NCBI RefSeq assembly: GCF_900220985.1
Contig: NZ_OCPC01000005.1
Span: 310,001-374,000 of the forward strand
Source of the DNA: Parahoeflea halophila
GTDB taxonomy: Bacteria > Pseudomonadota > Alphaproteobacteria > Rhizobiales > Rhizobiaceae
DNA length: 64,000 nt
Direction: 5' to 3'
A program made the position numbers and the translations under genes. How positions within the stretch are numbered: position 1 is the first letter of the stretch; every line of letters starts with the position of its first letter. Below are positions 53,191 to 61,477 of the stretch, piece after piece. Under the pieces are notes generated by a model. The model did no database searches and was not told the DNA's origin. It saw nothing but the letters and a program-made list of their open reading frames with translations.

Positions 53191-53523
53191 TCCATTAGGT
53201 TGAGCAGCATGCGCCGAAATCTCCTAATTTTGGCTTGTTATCCGTTGCTAACAAAGTGTGAAGATGTCGTGAAATTCGGAAGCCCCCGCTTGCCGGCGCC
53301 TTCTTGCCAAATGTTGAGGCAAGAAAGCCATCGTCGGCAAATCCAGTGCCGGGAATGATTGCAGGCGAAATGCGGTAGCTCAGTTCATCGATCCTGTCGC
53401 GTGGCTGCGCTTGTAACCCTGGGTCCTGTGGACCGGTATGGCGGCGGTGCTGGTAAGGCTGCAGGTTTGGCGTTTATCGGAGAGAACAGTACAATAGGCA
53501 TATTGTTGGCAGGGAGGAACTTC
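53191..53523. other. Divergent control region between TadG-like and OmpA-like genes
   Basis: No gene. TTCTTGCC (53301-53308) and GGCAAGAA (53318-53325) form an 8-bp hairpin. The OmpA-like promoter (TTGGCG 53467-53472, 17 nt, TACAAT 53490-53495) and ribosome-binding site AGGGAGG (53511-53517) form copy B of the promoter-leader repeat. Confidence 0.6.
53467..53523 (+). repeat. Copy B of promoter-leader repeat, promoter of the OmpA-like gene
   Basis: Functional-looking member of a two-copy repeat (the other is 51291-51350). It carries a -35, a 17-nt spacer, a -10 and a strong Shine-Dalgarno sequence 6 nt before ATG 53524. Confidence 0.7.
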
Positions 53524-54735
53524 ATGATCACCCTCAAGACAAGGCTGCTGGCGATAAATGCTTTCATCTTGCTTTCGTTCGCCGCCACAGCCCACGCGGA
53601 AGACGCGGCAATGGACTGGCTCAACATCACCAACGGAGCCGTGCTGATCAGCGCGACCAGTCAATATGATTCCGGTTCCAACAGCGGGATTGCGGCCATC
53701 TCCGGCAACAACCGGTTTACCTGGTACACGGCGGAAAACGACGGTGGCCCCCAGACGCTGATCTACGAGCTGGCGCAACGCGTGATGATCGAACGTTTCG
53801 TCATCGATACGAGTTATGAAGCAAACTCGAGAGCACCGAAATCGGGAACGTTGTGGGGGTCCGAGGTATCCGCCGCCGGGCCATGGAAAGTGATCCGGAA
53901 CTTCGAAGTCGACTCCGGGGCCGGGCGCAATGTCTTTTCCGTGACCGGCGAATTGTTTGCGTCCAGGTGGCTGAAGTTCGAGATCAAGTCCAATTGGGGC
54001 AGCCCCCAATACACGGCAATTACAGAGTTCGAAGCCTATGGTGAACAGGTGGGCACAATCGAACATGACACCGACCTCTCGGGCGCATTCAATTCAAACT
54101 ACGAGAAGATGTGGCTGCTTATGGATGGAACGGATGTCGTGGGATGCTACGATTGGCAGAATGGAACGCTGACCGGTGATACAGACGGCCGTCTCTTTCG
54201 CTTTCAATGGACAGAAAAACCGCCACAGATAGGGTCCGCCATCATGGCCATATCCTCCGATGGAAGCGTTTTCGGCGGAATGTTTTTTGAACAGGGGGAG
54301 GTCCAGGGCATCTGGTCCGGAAGCCGGCTGACCGGCGGGTCCAAACCCAATTGTCAACCGAAAACCAACTCCGTGGAAGATGCATTGAACGAGAACAACC
54401 GTGCGGTGCTTTATGGAATTCACTTCGATTTCGATTCAGCCAAGCTGCGTTCTTCTGCCGCCCCGACGCTGAAGCTTCTCAAGCAAGCGCTCGATTCAAA
54501 TCCGGGTTGGGCGGTGGAAATTCAGGGTCATACGGATTCCGATGGAACCGATAAATACAATCTCGATCTGTCTGACCGGAGAGCCGCATCCGTGCTTGCA
54601 TGGCTTGCAAGCAATGGCATTGAGCAATCTCGCCTGACCTCGAAGGGTTTTGGGGAGTCCGTCCCGGCGAGCGACAACAGCAGTTCCCAAGGCAGGGCCT
54701 TGAACCGGCGGGTCGAGATCGTCAGGGCTCAATAG
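53524..54735 (+). CDS. OmpA-family protein with N-terminal discoidin-like domain
   Basis: 403 residues with signal peptide MITLKTRLLAINAFILLSFAATAHA. Residues about 30-185 look like an F5/8 type C (galactose-binding) beta-sandwich: SQYDSGSNSGIAAISGNNRFTWYTAENDGG, IERFVIDT, WLKFEIKSNWGSP. The C-terminal OmpA peptidoglycan-binding domain is clear: YGIHFDFDSAKLRSSAAPTL, EIQGHTDSDGT, NLDLSDRRAASVLAWL, GFGESVPASDN, NRRVEIV. It probably anchors an extracellular or periplasmic binding domain to the cell wall. It is divergent from the TadG-like gene. Confidence 0.87.
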   Translation: MITLKTRLLAINAFILLSFAATAHAEDAAMDWLNITNGAVLISATSQYDSGSNSGIAAISGNNRFTWYTAENDGGPQTLIYELAQRVMIERFVIDTSYEANSRAPKSGTLWGSEVSAAGPWKVIRNFEVDSGAGRNVFSVTGELFASRWLKFEIKSNWGSPQYTAITEFEAYGEQVGTIEHDTDLSGAFNSNYEKMWLLMDGTDVVGCYDWQNGTLTGDTDGRLFRFQWTEKPPQIGSAIMAISSDGSVFGGMFFEQGEVQGIWSGSRLTGGSKPNCQPKTNSVEDALNENNRAVLYGIHFDFDSAKLRSSAAPTLKLLKQALDSNPGWAVEIQGHTDSDGTDKYNLDLSDRRAASVLAWLASNGIEQSRLTSKGFGESVPASDNSSSQGRALNRRVEIVRAQ

Positions 54736-54755
54736 CGGCGGTTGACCAATGTCGG

Positions 54756-56489
54756 TCAACTGCAAGGAGAGAGCCATCGTTCCACGCCTGGCTGCATGAG
54801 CATTCCGAGTGTACCGGACGCCTGACGGCAGACATCGGTGGCCTGGGCAGGGCCTCCGCTCATCCCCTGCGCCTGACAGAGGGCCTTGCACTGCCCAAGC
54901 GCAGCGACGATATCACCACTGGAACGACAGGCGTCGAAACCACCGCCGGTCGAGTTTTGCCAGACCGATATTGCCTGCGCACGCCATTCCCGGTGCGGGT
55001 CGGTGTTGGCCTTGGCCTGCTCCGCCGCCAGCGCTTCGGCAGCCGCTTCCTCGCGCTGCTTCAGCCGCTTCAGTTCCGCCACCTGGCCAGGCAAGGGGTC
55101 AGCGCCGATCTCACCGGTATGGACCAGCGGCGGCCGGGGCTCGAAATAGGGGCCGTCATGCTGGACAATAGCGCCTGTATCGGCATTGGTGTAGATCTGG
55201 ATCACGCGAAATGACAGATCGAGTTCGTAGGCAACGCGTCTGGCTCTGGCGACTTCCAACTCGAACTGGAATTCCCGCAAGTCGGGTTCCGGTTTTCCAA
55301 CCTTTTCAACGAACGAGATCGCAAAATCCCTCAATCCGAATGCCGCCTCGGCGAGTTCGGCCCGTGCAGCGCAGGCGGTTTCGCACTGAGCCGTCGATCC
55401 GCCCTGCCTGCCGGCAGCGCACGCGTTTCGAGCGGCCTCGACGAAGGGTGAACAGATCCCGGCCTGATTGCCGAACCGACCGCAGATCGTCTCCCGGCTC
55501 CAGCCACAGGCTCCGGCGCTCGTACGCACCGCGGGCTTCTCGGGTTTCGCCGTTTCTGTCGGTTTTTCGTCCCCTGCAGGCGGTTTGAGGGGCAAAAGCT
55601 GCTTGCGGATCTGCGCCTCGATGCCTGAGAGCGCGTTCAATATCTGCTCGGGCGTCATGTTTTCGAAACCGGGCGGCCTTGTCACGACCGGTTCTTCATC
55701 GCTGACCGGACAGCTTGCCATCCCGTCGCGTTCGGGATCAAATCCGCCATAGGGGTCAGGACCGGCTTCGACGGCTTCCGTGCTGCCGTTATCCGGCGGA
55801 GTGCACTTCATGGGAACAAAATCAATGTCCTCCTGGCGACTCCGATTCTCGGCTTCGATCGCGTTGGAAAAATCCTGGCGCGCAGTGTCCAGCCGCGCCT
55901 CCAGCTCTTCCAGACCGTGCTGCATTCCGCTTACCGACAAGCGGGGCTTCGCCTTGTCATAGGCCAAGTGTGCCCTCTCGAGGTCGCCGGCGGCAGATCT
56001 GAGATCGCTGTAGGTTTTGTTGATCGCGCGATCATCGGTATCCGGATATTGCAGCCTTTGCGGGTCGACGATGCTGCGTCCGCCCGCCGTTTGCTTGTAC
56101 GTCAGGGCGCTTTCAAGACCGGCAATTGCCGTCAGCTGCCTGGCGTGGTCGACAAAGGCATCGTGAAGTTTCTTCTTGTCTGCGATGTCGCTTAGCAGCC
56201 TGTCGCGCTCTTTCGCCATCTCCTCGAGCTGTTTGCCATGGCGCTCCGCCTGGGTCTGGAAAAGCCTTGTCTGCTTCTCCAACTCGCGCCACGCCGCGTC
56301 CGACCTGCTGATCGCCTCTCTCAGCCTCAACTCGATGCCGTCGATCTTTGCCCTGTTGAAGGCCAGGCATGCCTCATAGCTGATTGCGTTTTCCAGATCT
56401 GACTGCGCCGATGCCCGCTGCCCGGGCATGAGCAAGAAGCTCACCATTGCAACCGCAATGATTGCCATCAAAAACCGGGATTTCCTCAT
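54756..56489 (-). CDS. Secreted coiled-coil, cysteine-rich protein of unknown function
   Basis: 577 residues. Signal peptide (FLMAIIAVAMVSFLLMPGQRASAQ). Residues 35-130 and 170-225 are heptad-rich coiled coils (ELRLREAISRSDAAWRELEKQ, EEMAKERDRLLSDIADKKKL). A proline-rich linker (residues about 285-330) precedes a region with paired cysteines (ACGWSRETICGRF, GICSPF, QCETACAARA) and a C-terminal cysteine-rich end (LGQCKALCQAQG, CRQASG, LSPCS). I do not recognise the family. ATG 56489 follows GGGAGGAG. It converges on the OmpA-like gene 20 nt away, so the two may be envelope partners. Confidence 0.8.
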   Translation of the reverse strand: MRKSRFLMAIIAVAMVSFLLMPGQRASAQSDLENAISYEACLAFNRAKIDGIELRLREAISRSDAAWRELEKQTRLFQTQAERHGKQLEEMAKERDRLLSDIADKKKLHDAFVDHARQLTAIAGLESALTYKQTAGGRSIVDPQRLQYPDTDDRAINKTYSDLRSAAGDLERAHLAYDKAKPRLSVSGMQHGLEELEARLDTARQDFSNAIEAENRSRQEDIDFVPMKCTPPDNGSTEAVEAGPDPYGGFDPERDGMASCPVSDEEPVVTRPPGFENMTPEQILNALSGIEAQIRKQLLPLKPPAGDEKPTETAKPEKPAVRTSAGACGWSRETICGRFGNQAGICSPFVEAARNACAAGRQGGSTAQCETACAARAELAEAAFGLRDFAISFVEKVGKPEPDLREFQFELEVARARRVAYELDLSFRVIQIYTNADTGAIVQHDGPYFEPRPPLVHTGEIGADPLPGQVAELKRLKQREEAAAEALAAEQAKANTDPHREWRAQAISVWQNSTGGGFDACRSSGDIVAALGQCKALCQAQGMSGGPAQATDVCRQASGTLGMLMQPGVERWLSPCS

Positions 56490-56784
56490 CGACTACTCCT
56501 CCCGATACGGGTTCGCCAATCGAGTTCGGTCGCGCCTGTCTCCTGGCCCGCAACCTCATTTTTGCGACCTGCGCTTCCAGAGCACCGGTCGTCATTGCCG
56601 GGCGGAGTTCGTTATTCCCTCGCCGGGCCACCTATCGCGCCAAGGACCGCTTCTACGCTAGCACCGAAGGCACAAATTGTGAACCGAACTCTCCTGTCCT
56701 ACCGCAAAGTCAGATGCTGTTTGTTATCGTTTGCTGCCACCAGAGCACCGGTTGACGGGCCCGCTGCGCTCGCCTATCAGTGGC
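56490..56784. other. Non-coding leader region before the TPP riboswitch
   Basis: About 300 nt with the 5' region of the leftward secreted protein gene and the thi operon promoter. No gene or strong repeat is seen; a precise thi promoter was not resolved. Confidence 0.4.
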
Positions 56785-56857
56785 GCTACCGGGGGCGCCT
56801 TACGGCTGAGAAGTACCCTTTGAACCTGAACCAGATAATGCTGGCGGAGGGAGGGTA
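56785..56857 (+). ncRNA. TPP riboswitch (THI element)
   Basis: Core elements are all present: GGGGGCGCC, GGCTGAGA, ACCCTTTGAACCTGA, CCAGATAATGCTGG and GGAGGGAGGG. P1 is formed by CTACC near 56786 and GGGTA near 56852. It precedes thiM and should switch off the operon when thiamine pyrophosphate is plentiful. The 3' strand (GGAGGGAGGG) serves as Shine-Dalgarno for a small upstream frame, so control is probably at translation. Confidence 0.95.
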
Positions 56858-56858
56858 A

Positions 56859-56912
56859 ATGTCGCGGGTTTCGCGGTCATCCTTTTCTCGCTGGACGGAG
56901 AAGAGACCGTGA
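56859..56912 (+). CDS. 17-codon upstream reading frame coupled to thiM
   Basis: ATG 56859 to TGA 56910-56912 encodes MSRVSRSSFSRWTEKRP. Its ribosome-binding site GGAGGGAGGG lies in the 3' strand of the TPP riboswitch. Its stop overlaps the thiM start as GTGA (56909-56912). It may carry riboswitch control over to thiM by translational coupling. Whether the peptide itself matters is unknown; a chance frame cannot be ruled out. Confidence 0.5.
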   Translation: MSRVSRSSFSRWTEKRP

Positions 56913-57694
56913 CAACAGACCAGATCCTCGCAACCCTTCAGACCCAGAAACCGCTGGTGCATTGCATCACCAACTACGTGGCGATGAACATTGCCGCCAA
57001 TGTGGTGCTCGCCGCAGGCGCCTCGCCTGCGATGGTGCATGCGGAGGACGAGGTCGCCGATTTCGTGCCGATCGCAGGTGCCTTGACCATCAACATTGGC
57101 ACCCTGTCGCCTGCCTGGGTGTCGGCGATGCAAAAGGCCGCGGATGCCGCCAGGGCCGCGGGCAAGCCCTGGGTTCTGGACCCGGTGGCGCATTTCGCCA
57201 CGCCCTATCGCGGCGAGGTGGTGCAGGACCTGATTGGGCGGGGACCGGCGATCATCCGCGGCAATGCGTCGGAAATCATGGCGCTACGCGGTGCGGCCAC
57301 CGCCGGCAAGGGCGTCGACAGCGGCGACAGCGTGGCCGATGCCGAAGCCGCGGCAATCGCCTTGGCCAAGGCGCAGGGCTGTGTCGTGGCGGTTACCGGC
57401 GAAGTCGATTTCGTCACCGACGGGACCCGTTCGGCGCGCATCTCCGGCGGAACTGAAATCATGCCGATGATCACCGCGATGGGCTGTTCGCTGACCGCGC
57501 TGATGGGGGGCTTGGCCGCAGTTGCCCCGGCGTTTGAAGCCGCCGTAGCAGCGCTTGCGCTGTTTGCCGAGGCCGGCAACAGGGCGGCCAGGACGGCCGG
57601 CGGACCGGGCAGTTTCCAGGTCGCGTTCCTCGATGCGCTGTCGCAGATCAAGCCCGAAGATCTTGCCGATGATGCAGGCGTGCAGTGGCTTTGA
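56909..57694 (+). CDS. thiM: Hydroxyethylthiazole kinase
   Basis: 261 residues. PLVHCITNYVAMNIAANVVLAAGASPAMVHA is the ThiM start, NASEIMAL and TGEVDFVTDG follow, and the catalytic cysteine is in MGCSLTALMGG. It phosphorylates the thiazole moiety for thiamine salvage. GTG 56909, with GGAG 8 nt before it, overlaps the upstream small frame. First enzyme gene of the operon. Confidence 0.96.
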   Translation: MTTDQILATLQTQKPLVHCITNYVAMNIAANVVLAAGASPAMVHAEDEVADFVPIAGALTINIGTLSPAWVSAMQKAADAARAAGKPWVLDPVAHFATPYRGEVVQDLIGRGPAIIRGNASEIMALRGAATAGKGVDSGDSVADAEAAAIALAKAQGCVVAVTGEVDFVTDGTRSARISGGTEIMPMITAMGCSLTALMGGLAAVAPAFEAAVAALALFAEAGNRAARTAGGPGSFQVAFLDALSQIKPEDLADDAGVQWL

Positions 57695-58326
57695 GGCGCG
57701 AGGCGCTGAGGCTTTACCTGGTCACGGATCCGGTTCTGTGTGCCGATCTCGGCGTGGTCGAGACCGTGCGCCGCGCCGTTGCAGGCGGTGTGACCATGGT
57801 ACAACTCAGAGACAAGCAGGCCAGCACGCAGGAACGGGTTTCGCTGGCGCGGGCGCTGATGCAGGTGCTTGACGGCACCGGCGTTCCGCTGATCGTCAAT
57901 GACGATGTGGATGCCGCCGTCGCCGCAAGTGCCGACGGCGCGCATATCGGCCAGAGCGACGGCGCGCCTGAACGGGCGCGGGCGCTGCTCGGTCCGGACC
58001 GTATCCTGGGCCTGTCCTGCGAAACGACAGAACGCGTCGCCGCAACCAGAAACCTGGATGTGGACTATCTCGGCCTGGGCCCGGTGTTTGCCACCGGCAC
58101 CAAGGCCGATCACGAGCAGCCAACCGGGCTTGCCGGCCTGGCCGCGCTTGTCGCTGCAACCGACCTGCCGACGGTGGCGATCGGCGGGCTGAACGCACGC
58201 CATGGCGCGGATGTGTTGGCTGCGGGGGCCGATGGGCTCTGCGTCGTCTCGGCGATCTGCGGCCAGCCAGACCCGCGGGCTGCGGCTGCCTCCTTCTTCA
58301 CCGACAGACATGAGGTGTCTCGATGA
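57685..58326 (+). CDS. thiE: Thiamine-phosphate synthase
   Basis: 213 residues. LYLVTDPVLC, GGVTMVQLRDKQAST, LIVNDDVDAA, HIGQSD, YLGLGPVFATGTKADH and AIGGLNARHGADVLAAGADGL are ThiE motifs. It joins the pyrimidine and thiazole phosphates. GTG 57685 overlaps thiM by 10 nt; TTG 57691 is possible. Confidence 0.95.
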   Translation: MALRREALRLYLVTDPVLCADLGVVETVRRAVAGGVTMVQLRDKQASTQERVSLARALMQVLDGTGVPLIVNDDVDAAVAASADGAHIGQSDGAPERARALLGPDRILGLSCETTERVAATRNLDVDYLGLGPVFATGTKADHEQPTGLAGLAALVAATDLPTVAIGGLNARHGADVLAAGADGLCVVSAICGQPDPRAAAASFFTDRHEVSR

Positions 58327-59123
58327 TCCGCAACGTGCTCTCCATTGCCGGCTCGGACCCTTCCGGCGGCGCCGGGATCCAGGCTGACATCAAGGCGATC
58401 TCGGCCAACGGCGCCTATGCGATGGCGGCCATCACCGCGCTCACAGCTCAGAACACGCAAGGTGTCAGCGCCGTGCATCTGGTCCCGCCGGCGTTTGTCG
58501 GCGAGCAGATCGAAGCCGTGTTTGCCGATATCCGGGTCGACGCGATCAAGGTCGGCATGATTGCCACGGCCGAGATCGCCGAGGCGGTGGCCGGCGCCTT
58601 GCGAAAGCACAGGGCGGTGCCGGTCGTGCTGGACCCGGTGATGATCGCCAAGGGCGGCGCGCCATTGCTGGCTGATGATGCCGTCGCCACCGTGCGCGAC
58701 CAATTGCTGCCGCTCGCCACGCTGCTGACGCCGAACCTGCCGGAGGCAGCGCATCTGCTCGGTTTGCCGATGGCCGAAAACCGCGATGACATGGCCGCCC
58801 AGGCAAGGGCCTTGCGGGCGCTGGGCCCCAGGACCGTGCTTCTGAAAGGCGGCCATCTCGAGAGCACCGACAGCCCTGACATTCTGGTCACGGGCGGCGA
58901 AGATCACTGGTTCGAAGCACCGCGCACTGCGACGAAGAACACTCACGGCACCGGCTGCACGCTGTCGGCGGCGCTGGCCGCGCAGATCGCCCGGGGCCTC
59001 TCCCTGCCCGACGCAGTCACCGCTGCCAAAGCCTATGTCGCGGGCGCCATCACTCAAGCGGACGAACTCAGCGTCGGCACAGGCCACGGCCCCACCCATC
59101 ACTTTGCATATCTCTACAAGTAG
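58323..59123 (+). CDS. thiD: Hydroxymethylpyrimidine/phosphomethylpyrimidine kinase
   Basis: 266 residues. SIAGSDPSGGAGIQADIKAIS and the C-terminal NTHGTGCTLSAALAAQIARG define ThiD; DPVMIAKGGAPLL lies between. It phosphorylates HMP twice. ATGA overlap with thiE. Confidence 0.96.
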   Translation: MIRNVLSIAGSDPSGGAGIQADIKAISANGAYAMAAITALTAQNTQGVSAVHLVPPAFVGEQIEAVFADIRVDAIKVGMIATAEIAEAVAGALRKHRAVPVVLDPVMIAKGGAPLLADDAVATVRDQLLPLATLLTPNLPEAAHLLGLPMAENRDDMAAQARALRALGPRTVLLKGGHLESTDSPDILVTGGEDHWFEAPRTATKNTHGTGCTLSAALAAQIARGLSLPDAVTAAKAYVAGAITQADELSVGTGHGPTHHFAYLYK

Positions 59124-59133
59124 GAATCAGCCC

Positions 59134-60072
59134 ATGAAACTGGCAACTGTCACGGCGGCCCTGTCGCTGCTCGCCTCCCCGGTTCTGGCCGGAGACCAGA
59201 TGACGCTGATGCTGGACTGGTTCGTCAATCCCGACCACGGCCCGATCATCATCGCCGAAGAAAAGGGCTATTTCGAAGAAGCCGGGCTCGCGGTCGAGAT
59301 CATCGCGCCCGCCAACCCGTCCGATCCGCCGAAGATGGTGGCTGCCGGGCAGGCCGATCTGGCGATCTCCTACCAGCCGCAACTGCATCTGCAGATCCAC
59401 GAGGGCCTGCCGCTCAAGCGCGTCGGCACCCTTGTGGCGACACCGCTCAACTGCCTGCTGGTCCTGGAAGACGGCCCGGTGAAGTCGCCCGCCGACCTGG
59501 CGGGCCGCAAGGTCGGCTTCTCCGTCGGCGGGGTCGAGGAAGCCGTGCTTGGCGCAATCCTGAAGACCCATGGGCTGGCGCTTGAGGATATCGAGCTCAT
59601 CAATGTCAACTGGTCGCTGTCACCGTCGCTGATGTCCGGGCAGGTCGACGCCGTGATCGGCGCGTTCCGCAATTTCGAACTCAACCAGATGGATATCGTG
59701 GGCGCTGACGGCCGCTGCTTCTATGTCGAGGAAGAAGGCCTGCCGACCTATGACGAGCTGATTTATGTCGCCAATCCGGCGCGCATGGACCGCGAGATGG
59801 TCGCCCGTTTCCTGGCCGCGACCGAGAAGGCCACCCAGTATATCGTCAACCACCCTCAGGAGAGCTGGGAGATGTTCGCAGCCAGCTCGGAGGAACTCAA
59901 TGACGAGCTCAACAAGCGCGCCTGGTTCGATACGCTGCCGCGCTTTGCGCTGCGGCCGACGGCGATGGATGCCGGCCGCTACGCGACCTTCGAGACCTTC
60001 CTGCACGAGGCGGGCCTGATCCCCGGCATCAACGAGGTGTCCGCCATCACCATCGACGTGACCGCGCCATGA
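59134..60072 (+). CDS. thiY: Pyrimidine precursor ABC transporter binding protein ThiY
   Basis: 312 residues, NMT1/THI5-like. Signal peptide KLATVTAALSLLASPVLAG, then MTLMLDWFVNPDHGPIIIAEEKGYF (the HMP-precursor binding motif). ThiY in the Bacillus halodurans system binds N-formyl-aminopyrimidine from degraded thiamine. ATG 59134, ten nt after thiD. Confidence 0.92.
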   Translation: MKLATVTAALSLLASPVLAGDQMTLMLDWFVNPDHGPIIIAEEKGYFEEAGLAVEIIAPANPSDPPKMVAAGQADLAISYQPQLHLQIHEGLPLKRVGTLVATPLNCLLVLEDGPVKSPADLAGRKVGFSVGGVEEAVLGAILKTHGLALEDIELINVNWSLSPSLMSGQVDAVIGAFRNFELNQMDIVGADGRCFYVEEEGLPTYDELIYVANPARMDREMVARFLAATEKATQYIVNHPQESWEMFAASSEELNDELNKRAWFDTLPRFALRPTAMDAGRYATFETFLHEAGLIPGINEVSAITIDVTAP

Positions 60073-60755
60073 GCACCCCCGGTTACGGCCAGGTCTTTGC
60101 CGCGCTGCGTGACGGGTGCCCGGAGCAATGGCAGGCCTATACACGTCATGCCTTTGTCGAGGGGCTGGGGGACGGTTCGCTGCCGCGGGCCTCGTTCATG
60201 CATTACCTGATCCAGGACTATGTCTTCCTGGTGCATTTCTCCCGGGCCTGGTCGCTGGGCGTGATCAAGGCGGAGACGCGTGAGGAAATGCAGGTCTGCG
60301 CTGCGACCGTGAATGCGCTGATCAATCACGAGATGGCGCTGCATGTGAGAACCTGTGCTGGCTTGGGCATCGATGAAGCCGCGCTGTTTGCCACCAAAGA
60401 GGAGGTCGCCAATCTTGCCTATACCCGCTACGTCATGGATGCAGGGCTGCAGGGCGATTTCATCGACCTGATCGCAGTGCTTGCGCCCTGCTGCTTCGGC
60501 TATGGCGAAATCGGCCTCCGGCTCGCCGGTGTGGCTGTGGCGGACACGCCTTATGCCGACTGGATAGTAACCTATGCCGGAGACGAGTATCAGGATGTGA
60601 TGGCGTCGGTGGGCGAGATGTTCGATGCGGCGGTGTTCCGAAGGCTGGGGCCGGAGTTCCGGACGAGCCCACGCTGGCAGCGGTTGCAGGGCCGCTTCAC
60701 CACGGCAACCGAACTGGAAGTGGGGTTCTGGGACATGGGGCTTGACGGCAGGTGA
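60069..60755 (+). CDS. tenA: Aminopyrimidine aminohydrolase TenA
   Basis: 228 residues. FMHYLIQDYVFLVHFSRAWSLG, NALINHEMALHVRTC and APCCFGYGEIG (with the catalytic cysteine) mark TenA. It deaminates aminomethyl-pyrimidine to HMP for salvage. Position between thiY and thiZ links uptake with conversion. The ylmB amidohydrolase that acts before TenA in Bacillus is not in this operon. ATGA overlap with thiY. Confidence 0.93.
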   Translation: MSTPGYGQVFAALRDGCPEQWQAYTRHAFVEGLGDGSLPRASFMHYLIQDYVFLVHFSRAWSLGVIKAETREEMQVCAATVNALINHEMALHVRTCAGLGIDEAALFATKEEVANLAYTRYVMDAGLQGDFIDLIAVLAPCCFGYGEIGLRLAGVAVADTPYADWIVTYAGDEYQDVMASVGEMFDAAVFRRLGPEFRTSPRWQRLQGRFTTATELEVGFWDMGLDGR

Positions 60756-61477
60756 GCGCTCCCACCTCGATCGCGCTTCGGGGCAGCTACCGGATTGCCG
60801 ACGAGATGCTGTTTGACGGCGTGGCGTTGACCATGCCCGCCGGTGAGTGGTCCTGCCTGCTGGGCCGGTCCGGGGTGGGCAAGTCGACGATCCTGCGGCT
60901 GATCCTCGGGCTTGAAACCGCGGGGCAATTCGAGGGAACGATTGCAGCCGGGGATGGCAAGCCGATTGGCGGACGCGCCAGTTACATGGCGCAATCGGAC
61001 CTGCTGCTGCCCTGGCTCAGCCTGCGCGAAAACGTGGTGCTCGGCGTGCGTTTGCGCGGCGAAAGACCGGATTTCGACAAGGCCGATGCGATGATCGCGC
61101 AGGTCGGGCTGACCGACGATCATGCCAAGAAACCCGGTGCGCTGTCGGGCGGCATGCGGCAACGCGCAGCGCTGGCCCGGACGCTGATGGAGGATTGCCC
61201 GATCGTGCTCCTGGACGAGCCGTTTTCGGCGCTGGATGCCGGCACCCGCGCCGACATGCAGGATCTGGCTGCCCGGGTGCTGGCCGGCAGGACCGTGCTC
61301 CTGGTGACCCATGATCCCGCCGAGGCCTGCCGTCTCGGCCATCACGTCAATGTGCTGTCGGCAACCGGCATCGCACACTGGCCCGTGCCCGAGAGCGCCC
61401 CCATTCGAGGCGTGGATGACCCCGAACTGCTCCACACCCAGGCGTCCTTGCTGTCGCATTTGCGGGGGGCGGCATGA
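60752..61477 (+). CDS. thiZ: Pyrimidine precursor ABC transporter ATP-binding protein ThiZ
   Basis: 241 residues. Walker A GRSGVGKSTILR, Q-loop YMAQSDLLLPWLSL (nitrate/taurine/pyrimidine subfamily), signature LSGGMRQRAALARTL, Walker B IVLLDEPFSALDA and H-loop VTHDPAEACRLG. GTGA overlap with tenA. Confidence 0.93.
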   Translation: MSAPTSIALRGSYRIADEMLFDGVALTMPAGEWSCLLGRSGVGKSTILRLILGLETAGQFEGTIAAGDGKPIGGRASYMAQSDLLLPWLSLRENVVLGVRLRGERPDFDKADAMIAQVGLTDDHAKKPGALSGGMRQRAALARTLMEDCPIVLLDEPFSALDAGTRADMQDLAARVLAGRTVLLVTHDPAEACRLGHHVNVLSATGIAHWPVPESAPIRGVDDPELLHTQASLLSHLRGAA

